In this document: positions 58,823-64,000 of the stretch, one piece after another
Position numbering within the stretch: position 1 is the first letter of the stretch
Layout: every line of letters begins with the position of its first letter
Assembly: GCF_001571405.1 (NCBI RefSeq)
Contig: NZ_BCNX01000009.1
Location: forward strand, 60,695-124,694
Origin: Methanoculleus thermophilus
Lineage (GTDB): Archaea; Halobacteriota; Methanomicrobia; Methanomicrobiales; Methanoculleaceae
Direction of reading: 5' to 3'
DNA: 64,000 nucleotides
Program-made: the position numbers and the translations under genes
Notes under the pieces: generated by a model
The model's input: the letters and a program-made list of their open reading frames with translations, nothing else
What the model was told of the DNA's origin: nothing
Database searches by the model: none

Positions 58823-60352
58823 ATGATAAATCGGGCAGATAAGTACTCTTTCATCGCTAGAATGCCCAACGAACCGGGCGCACTGCACCGCGCTGCGGAG
58901 ATCATCAAGTCGTACTCGGGCAACATCAACCGCATCCAGTACGACCGCAGGATCGATCCTGCCACGGTCTTTTTTGAAGTAACCGCGACGCCCGCGGCCT
59001 ACTCACTGATAAAGGAAGATCTCCAGGCGATCGGTTACCTCCAGGAATCACTGCCTGCGCTTGGGTATCTCAAGTTCTCCATCTACCTCCCCCACGAACC
59101 CGGAGCTCTCTTCGAACTCCTCACCTATATCACAGGGGCCGGGGCAAACATTGCTTATATCGACTTCGACGACCGGCGGCCGGACCCCGGGAGAGTCACC
59201 ATCAGCTTAAACGTCGAAGAGACCGCAATCGTCGAGAACCTGCTCGACCAGTTGAAATCCCGCTATCGCCTCGAGATCCTGGAATACGATACGACCGGCG
59301 AGAAACTTGACAATACGGTCTTCTACGTCAGATTCGCCCAGGCGTTGCGAGGGCTGATCGGGACTGCAGAAGACGAGTTCCTGCTCTCGCTCCTGCAGGA
59401 CATCAACCACATCGTCCAGGAACTCAACAACCGTGGCCAGAACCCTAGAGAGGTCTTTGAGTCCATCTTGCGCGCGGGAAGGACACTCCGGGACACCAGG
59501 AACGACGGGTTCTACGCAGACGTCCAGCGCATCCCCTTGAGCGACGATGTCGAGGTCTTCTGCTTCCAGATGCCGGGCGGCGGGAACATCTTCCTGCTCC
59601 GCGCCCCGGACGAGACTGTCATGATCGACACCGGATACGGGATTTACCACGAGGACGCCGTCCGGATGTTCCAGCACTACGGTCTTGGAGACCTCACCCG
59701 ACTCCGTCGGATCTACATCACCCACGCCGACGCGGACCACTGCGGGGCGGGCGGGCTCTATGATGCCGCTGCGTTCATGCACCCATGGTCGCTTGAGATC
59801 ATCCGCCAGGCAAACCGGGCCTACGGCTCGCGGAGCGAGGCCTCGATCCTCGAGGAGGTCTACACGACCATCATCAACCTCTTCTCGCGCTTCAACCCAC
59901 CGGAGGACCCGGTGCTCTTCTCGGGGGAGTGCCTCGGCGCACGCTCGATCTTTCCGGTCATCGGCCGGTTCCAGGTCCACGATCTCGAGTTCGAGGTCCT
60001 GGAGTCGCTCGGCGGGCACATGCACGGCCAGGTCTACTTCCTCTGCCCCGACCACGGCATCATCTTCACGGCCGACACGCTGATCAACTTCGGGAGCCTT
60101 GACGAGGACCGGAAGAGCTACAACTCGATCGCCGACTTCCTGGTGACCTCGGTCAACGTCGACAGCGACTGCGCGAGAAGAGAGAGGAAAGCGCTGCTCG
60201 AACTGATCCGCGACCTGGACGGGGAACTCGCACGGAGCGGCCGCCGGTGCCTGGTCGCCTGCGGCCACGGCGCCATCTCGGTCCTCAACGACGGGAAACT
60301 CGAAGTCATCGGGACGGTCGAGCGCTACCGGGCAAAAGAGGCGAAGGATTAG
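58823..60352 (+). CDS. double-ACT / metallo-beta-lactamase fusion protein with HxDxDH motif
   Basis: The 509-residue protein starts with two ACT-like domains: YSFIARMPNEPGALHRAAEI (residues about 8-75) and LKFSIYLPHEPGALFELLTY (about 84-155). A helical linker follows, then an MBL domain (about 235-480). The metal motif is THADADHCG (His301, Asp303, Asp305, His306); the second His of ordinary HxHxDH is Asp. Later ligand candidates are GGHMHGQV, FTADTL and ACGHG. A carboxylate at this position is known for diiron flavodiiron and ODP proteins (HxExDH). ACT domains suggest control by a small molecule, often an amino acid. TATA-like sequence about 28 bases upstream suggests a leaderless mRNA. Confidence 0.85.
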   Translation: MINRADKYSFIARMPNEPGALHRAAEIIKSYSGNINRIQYDRRIDPATVFFEVTATPAAYSLIKEDLQAIGYLQESLPALGYLKFSIYLPHEPGALFELLTYITGAGANIAYIDFDDRRPDPGRVTISLNVEETAIVENLLDQLKSRYRLEILEYDTTGEKLDNTVFYVRFAQALRGLIGTAEDEFLLSLLQDINHIVQELNNRGQNPREVFESILRAGRTLRDTRNDGFYADVQRIPLSDDVEVFCFQMPGGGNIFLLRAPDETVMIDTGYGIYHEDAVRMFQHYGLGDLTRLRRIYITHADADHCGAGGLYDAAAFMHPWSLEIIRQANRAYGSRSEASILEEVYTTIINLFSRFNPPEDPVLFSGECLGARSIFPVIGRFQVHDLEFEVLESLGGHMHGQVYFLCPDHGIIFTADTLINFGSLDEDRKSYNSIADFLVTSVNVDSDCARRERKALLELIRDLDGELARSGRRCLVACGHGAISVLNDGKLEVIGTVERYRAKEAKD

Positions 60353-61659
60353 GCGGCGGCCGGCCGCCGCTCCCCGACCAGGGCAATCGCCGCACCGATG
60401 GCAACAAGGAGCCCGCCCACCAGCAGCACCAGGGGCTCCAGCTGGGCAAGAAGGAGACAGCATGAGATGATACCGATCACCGGGATGATCGGGAGGAGCC
60501 CGATGCTTCCGGGGATTCGGAATGGCCGGACCGCATCAGGAGCACGGTAGCGTAGCAGGATCACGGACGCATTGATGAGAATGAACGTCACAAAGAGCGT
60601 GAAGTTCGTGACGTTCGCGACAAAACCTATCTCGCCAATGAAGAGGAACATGATTGAGGCGAGCACAACAGCGATGATGGCCGTCCAGGGCGTCCGTGTG
60701 CGGGGATGGACCCGGGCGAGGATGGGCGGGAGCGAGAACGAGGAAGCCATGCCGTAGATGATCCGGGACGATGCCACCATCATGAGGAGAGCGGTGTTTG
60801 CGGTGGCAAAGAGTGCGATGATGGAGATGAGGGTGAACGCCGCAGGGCCGAGGGCGACGGCGGCAACGTCGGCGAAAGGCGCCTGGGATGCGGCGAGCTG
60901 CTCCCATCCGACGACCGAGACGGCGGCAAGTGAGACCAGGATGTAGAGGATGATGGAGATTCCAAGTGCGATGATCAGGGCCAGGGGGATGTTTCGCTCC
61001 GGGTTTTTGGTCTCTTCTGAGAGTTTTACCATCTCTTCAAAACCCATGTACGCAAAGAAGACGAGCGCGGAGGCCTGCAGGAGACCGGAGATTCCCTGCG
61101 GCATCTCAAGATAATTCACCTGCCCGAGATATGGGAGGCCGATCATGATAACCAAGACGATACCGCCGGCCTCGATGAGGGTTAGGGTGATCGCGACCCG
61201 GGCGGTCTCCTTGATACCGGAAAAGAGGATCACGGCAAGAATGAGGATGATCAGGATCGCGGAGGGAAGGCGAGGAACGCCGACGAGGTCCGAGAAGTAA
61301 CCGGCAAACCCGAGCGAGACGGTTGCGGCGCCAAGGACACCGGAGAAGATGATCAGCCACCCGACGACAAATGCAAGTCTCCTCCCAAAGGCATTGGAGA
61401 CATACTCGAATTCAGCGCTTGCAAGGGGATACATCGACGAGAGTTCGGCATAACTCAAGGCGCTGAACGCGGCGATGGTCGCCGCGATTGCAAACGTCAG
61501 CCAGACCGCATTGCCGGCCATCCCGGCCGCCTCTCCAAGGAGTGCGTAAATTCCAGCCCCAAGAATGATCCCAACGCCGGAGAGGGTGACTGCAGCCAGT
61601 CCGAGTTCCCGCCGAAGTTTTGTTCTGGGAATCGGAACCTCCGGATCCTCTTTTGCCAT
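60349..61659 (-). CDS. APC-family amino acid permease
   Basis: The 436-residue protein has about 12 membrane segments. It begins with ELGLAAVTLSGVGIILGAGIYALLGEAAG (in part; the GxG substrate loop of TM1) and has LSYAELSSMYPLASAEFEYV near TM3, YMGFEEMVKLSEETKNPERN in the cytosolic loop after TM6, and a hydrophobic tail. It belongs to the amino acid-polyamine-organocation superfamily; substrate unknown. Its stop overlaps the end of the ACT/MBL gene by four bases, convergently. ACT domains next to an amino acid carrier is suggestive but unproven. Confidence 0.9.
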   Translation of the reverse strand: MAKEDPEVPIPRTKLRRELGLAAVTLSGVGIILGAGIYALLGEAAGMAGNAVWLTFAIAATIAAFSALSYAELSSMYPLASAEFEYVSNAFGRRLAFVVGWLIIFSGVLGAATVSLGFAGYFSDLVGVPRLPSAILIILILAVILFSGIKETARVAITLTLIEAGGIVLVIMIGLPYLGQVNYLEMPQGISGLLQASALVFFAYMGFEEMVKLSEETKNPERNIPLALIIALGISIILYILVSLAAVSVVGWEQLAASQAPFADVAAVALGPAAFTLISIIALFATANTALLMMVASSRIIYGMASSFSLPPILARVHPRTRTPWTAIIAVVLASIMFLFIGEIGFVANVTNFTLFVTFILINASVILLRYRAPDAVRPFRIPGSIGLLPIIPVIGIISCCLLLAQLEPLVLLVGGLLVAIGAAIALVGERRPAAA

Positions 61660-61877
61660 GTGAGAAACTACGCGCCTGCTGCATTTATGGATATCCGGTG
61701 AATATCAGGGATGCTCTCTCCTCCTCCCGATCGGCAACCGGCACAAAGAAGCAACAGAAAAGGCTCACCTGCGACCACTCAATTGAGTCCGACAACCCAT
61801 GGCGGGGCATGGACACAATCCATATATACAGGATTTGCCCATGCAAGACCCCCTGCAGGAGTGGGGAAGTGATCGCG

Positions 61878-62327
61878 ATGGCGCAGAATATTATTGAGAC
61901 CTTAAAGCAGGAGCACCAGGTGGTGCTCTCGCAGCTCTCGGAACTCTCAAGCAAAGGAATAAGCGACCGAGGGCAGAAGTACCAGACCTTTAAAGAGACC
62001 ATTATACCGCACCTCATCGGGGAAGAGAAAGCCCTGTATCCAAGGCTTGAGAAAGAGTCGGATATGCGGGACCTGGCGCTTGAGGCGGTAGAGGAGCACA
62101 ACGCAGTCAAGTCACTGATCTCTCAACTGGACGGTGCATCCACATCGGAGGAGGACATCTGGGTGGCGAAGATGGTGGTGATCCAGGAGAACGTGAAACA
62201 CCATATCAGCGAGGAGGAAGAGAAGATCTTCCCGCAGATGCAACAGAAGATGAGCAATGAGCTCTCGGAGCTTGACAGCCGTTACCTTGAGTCAAAGAGG
62301 AGCGCTCTGCCGGTTGCGGCACGCTGA
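61878..62327 (+). CDS. hemerythrin-domain protein
   Basis: The start MAQNIIETLKQEHQ gives 149 residues; upstream codons of the frame are not protein-like. The four-helix hemerythrin-like pattern is LKQEHQVVLS (first His), PHLIGEEKALYP (His-x3-Glu), AVEEHNAVKSLI and VKHHISEEEEKIFP (His-x3-Glu). These give a probable diiron site for oxygen, NO or iron. A second, more diverged copy follows after 135 bases. GTGATCGCG upstream offers only a weak ribosome binding site. Confidence 0.86.
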   Translation: MAQNIIETLKQEHQVVLSQLSELSSKGISDRGQKYQTFKETIIPHLIGEEKALYPRLEKESDMRDLALEAVEEHNAVKSLISQLDGASTSEEDIWVAKMVVIQENVKHHISEEEEKIFPQMQQKMSNELSELDSRYLESKRSALPVAAR

Positions 62328-62462
62328 AGCGACCGATACGTAATGTGGGCCGGTGCCCGACACCGGCTCTTCAATCTTCTGGCGGGAACTTTTGATCAGA
62401 TAGGATCCAGCGAAATCGTTATCTGCCACTTGCCCTATTGCTCGTCTGGACGGAGGCCATAC

Positions 62463-62900
62463 ATGCCACAGATTCTTGAGTTGATCCAGGACGATCACGA
62501 GCTCATCCGGAACCTCTTCGACGAACTCGAGAGCAATCCGGATACCCGGGATGTCCGGTGCATTACGCTTCGGCGCGAACTGCCGGGACATATGTATGCG
62601 GAGGAGGCCACACTCTACGCCAGACTCCGGGATCTGGTGCCGGAAGAGATCCACCGGTCACTTGAGGAGCACGATGAGGTTCGCAAAAACCTCGCGCGGT
62701 TTGAGCGAATCCCGCTCAGAGATGATGCCTGGATACCGGCACTGCGTGAATTGAGGGAGGTGGTTGAGGCGCACTTCGCGACGGAGGAGGGGCATGTCTT
62801 TACCCTGGCAGAACGGCACCTCAGCAGGGACACACTCTTTGAGCTCACCGAGACGTTCGAGCGCGAGAAGGTGGAGGCAGCGCAGCAGATAGCAGTCTGA
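62463..62900 (+). CDS. hemerythrin-domain protein, second copy
   Basis: Starting MPQILELIQDDHELIRNLFD gives 145 residues. Motifs are QDDHELIRNL, ELPGHMYAEEATLYARL (His-x3-Glu), LEEHDEVRKNLARF, and VEAHFATEEGHVFTLA (His-x3-Glu with an extra His), all compatible with a hemerythrin-like diiron site. It is a paralogue of the preceding protein with modest similarity. Likely role in oxygen or NO sensing or iron handling. Confidence 0.86.
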   Translation: MPQILELIQDDHELIRNLFDELESNPDTRDVRCITLRRELPGHMYAEEATLYARLRDLVPEEIHRSLEEHDEVRKNLARFERIPLRDDAWIPALRELREVVEAHFATEEGHVFTLAERHLSRDTLFELTETFEREKVEAAQQIAV

Positions 62901-63550
62901 TGGGCAGATGAGCGCGACGGTAACATCATGAGTGTTGAGGGTGTCCCGCAGAGAGGCTCGCCACGCTTGCCGGAGATGGACCGCAAGCAGAGAGTATAAG
63001 TGCCCAGACGCGAGATCTGACGGCCCCGCCGGCATCATAGCGGATAAAGTCAACCCGGGGTTATGACAGTACTCCTCCACGGGCGGGTAAACCACATACG
63101 TTCGACAAATGATAAAAGTTAAATGTAATATAACGCGTAGAGGTACGTTGGTGCCATGTAACAACGGCACATCTTGAGATCCAAAGATAACCCTAAAAAC
63201 TTCTCTCATCAATGTAAAACCTCAAAACACCCGTGACTCTGAAGACGGAAAGATGAGCCGCACCAGGTATCGTGCCGGATGCCTGGAGGGTGCTGTAAGA
63301 GAGTCTCGGATGGGAATAGGGGGCCGCTCCCCCCTCATTCCTGCAGTATCGCTCTTCTTGACGATTTACTTGCCTGATTGATCGCGCTACCACACTCGCC
63401 TATCACTCAGCGCAAGGGCAGTCCACGCATGAGAGATGGAGAGCCACGGGAACAAGGAAATAGGTTAGCAAAGAAGCGCATGTACAGAACTGAAGGATTG
63501 AAGTTGCATGATAATTTACTAAAAGAGCAATTTTCAGAGTAGAGAGATGA
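62901..63550. other. gene-free region before the rRNA genes
   Basis: About 650 bases with no credible gene on either strand. Minus-strand open frames across 62658-63393 have no recognisable domains, and part of them only mirror the hemerythrin gene. An AT-rich patch (63100-63140) is the only notable feature. Confidence 0.5.
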
Positions 63551-63673
63551 TAATAGCAGCGAGTTACGCTTCCCGAGGACTCGCGTACCTCAGTACTACG
63601 CAGCACGTGAGAGGGCTTAACTGCTGGGTTCGGGATGAGTCCAGGTGTTTCCCCTCTGCTCTGGCCGCTATTA
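63551..63673 (-). rRNA. rrf: 5S rRNA, distal copy
   Basis: Read on the minus strand, the sequence has the archaeal 5S core: AGAGCAGAGGGGAAACACC, then GAACCCAGCAGTTAAGC, and GAGTCCTCGGGAAGCG. The terminal stem TAATAGCGGC pairs with GCTGCTATTA, fixing both ends to within a base or two. It is separated from a second 5S gene by tRNA-Cys. Confidence 0.93.
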
Positions 63674-63706
63674 TCGCTTGGCCGCTGATGCGGCCAAACT
63701 GCTGAA

Positions 63707-63778
63707 AGCCAAGGCCCGGACTTGAACCGGGGTGTAGTTGATCTGCAGTCAACCGCGTAGCCGCTCCGCCACCTTGGC
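63707..63778 (-). tRNA. tRNA-Cys (anticodon GCA)
   Basis: On the minus strand, acceptor GCCAAGG pairs with CCTTGGC and the discriminator is T. The anticodon arm GTTGA-CTGCAGA-TCAAC carries GCA, and the T arm is CCCGG-TTCAAGT-CCGGG. It lies between two 5S rRNA genes, so it belongs to the rRNA operon transcript. Confidence 0.95.
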
Positions 63779-63885
63779 CTGTGTGTTACCTTCTATAGGT
63801 GTACCACCTGGGTATTTAAGGTTTATCACCTGTTACTTTTACCAAGGCGGGCCAATAGAAGAGCAGGTTTCTCATGGAAGGGAGG

Positions 63886-64000
63886 TACTAGCAGCGAATC
63901 GTGCTTCCCGAGGACTCGCGTACCTCAGTACCACACAATACGTAAGAGGGCTTAACTGCTGGGTTCGGGATGAGTCCAGGTGTTTCCCCTCTGCTCTGGC
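63886..64000 (-). rRNA. rrf: 5S rRNA, proximal copy (5' end beyond the window)
   Basis: The minus strand repeats the 5S core (AACACCTGGACTCATCCCG, AACCCAGCAGTTAAGC, GAGTCCTCGGGAAGC). It differs from the distal copy at several positions in one hairpin arm. The 3' terminal strand GCTGCTA is at about 63889. About ten 5' bases lie outside the window, where 23S rRNA is expected further on. Confidence 0.92.

Noticed and set aside
59207..60463. 418-codon open frame antisense to the ACT/MBL gene
   Set aside because: Pure shadow of a GC-rich coding region; no recognisable motif.
62658..63393. Two minus-strand frames before the rRNA genes
   Set aside because: The first mostly mirrors the second hemerythrin gene; the other has random-looking composition and no start signal.
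1..64000. CRISPR array, prophage or complete insertion sequence
   Set aside because: No regularly spaced repeats, phage structural genes or paired terminal inverted repeats were seen; only one transposon-like fragment at 10436-11035.

Overview
This window is chromosomal DNA of a methanogenic archaeon, most likely Methanoculleus or a close relative in the Methanomicrobiales. The grounds are archaeal RNA polymerase subunits D, N and K, TBP and TFS, deoxyhypusine synthase, diphthine synthase, the archaeal mevalonate route (mevalonate kinase, isopentenyl phosphate kinase, type 2 isomerase, GGPP synthase), methanofuran genes mfnD and mfnF, an F420-type formate dehydrogenase, AMP-forming acetyl-CoA synthetase and archaeosortase A. 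Base composition is moderately GC-rich with AT-rich promoters. I see no CRISPR array, no prophage and no complete insertion sequence.

Layout. 1-11.0 kb: the 3' end of truD, riboflavin and lipid genes, archaeosortase A, TFS, acs (with a perfect 22-bp palindrome over its promoter), tbp (leaderless-type promoter), surE-rpiA, the mfnD-mfnF pair, and a transposon-like zinc-ribbon ORF that runs into its neighbour. 11.4-14.8 kb: fdhA-fdhB with a terminator. 14.9-22 kb: an accessory stretch with a secreted protein, two small paralogues, an HTH-FHA regulator coupled to a membrane Ser/Thr kinase whose reading frame is broken at a G7 tract, a SIMPL-domain protein, a decayed metallo-beta-lactamase gene, and a DUF432-MscS pair. 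22.3-37.4 kb: a PAS kinase without the usual H-box histidine, a NusA-like KH protein overlapping hisE, BFN, a flippase-like protein, DUF357-dph5, dtxR-feoB, a PolX with substituted polymerase carboxylates, a split (Nus1/NgBR-like plus catalytic) cis-prenyltransferase pair, two radical SAM genes, and an Era-like GTPase/DUF2073/Zn-ribbon operon.

37.6-41.5 kb is an operon of five consecutive CBS-domain proteins carrying about 18 CBS motifs. 41.7-56.2 kb holds deoxyhypusine synthase followed by the classical archaeal information-processing and isoprenoid superoperon: tRNA-Ser, rps13-rps4-rps11-rpoD-rpl18e-rpl13-rps9-rpoN, tRNA-Pro, rpoK-eno-rps2-memo-mvk-ipk-fni-rnj-idsA-gltX. It couples ribosome and RNA polymerase synthesis to membrane-lipid precursor supply.

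56.3-62.9 kb is accessory again: DUF2178 plus a small HTH regulator, a hairpin-rich element sharing a 13-mer with that operon's promoter, a TPR protein, a flavodoxin-like protein, a double-ACT/metallo-beta-lactamase fusion with an HxDxDH metal motif, an amino-acid permease and two hemerythrin-like proteins. The flavodoxin, possible diiron and hemerythrin genes together look like an oxygen- or redox-handling neighbourhood. The right end (63.55-64 kb) is the distal part of an rRNA operon on the minus strand, with two diverged 5S rRNA genes flanking tRNA-Cys.
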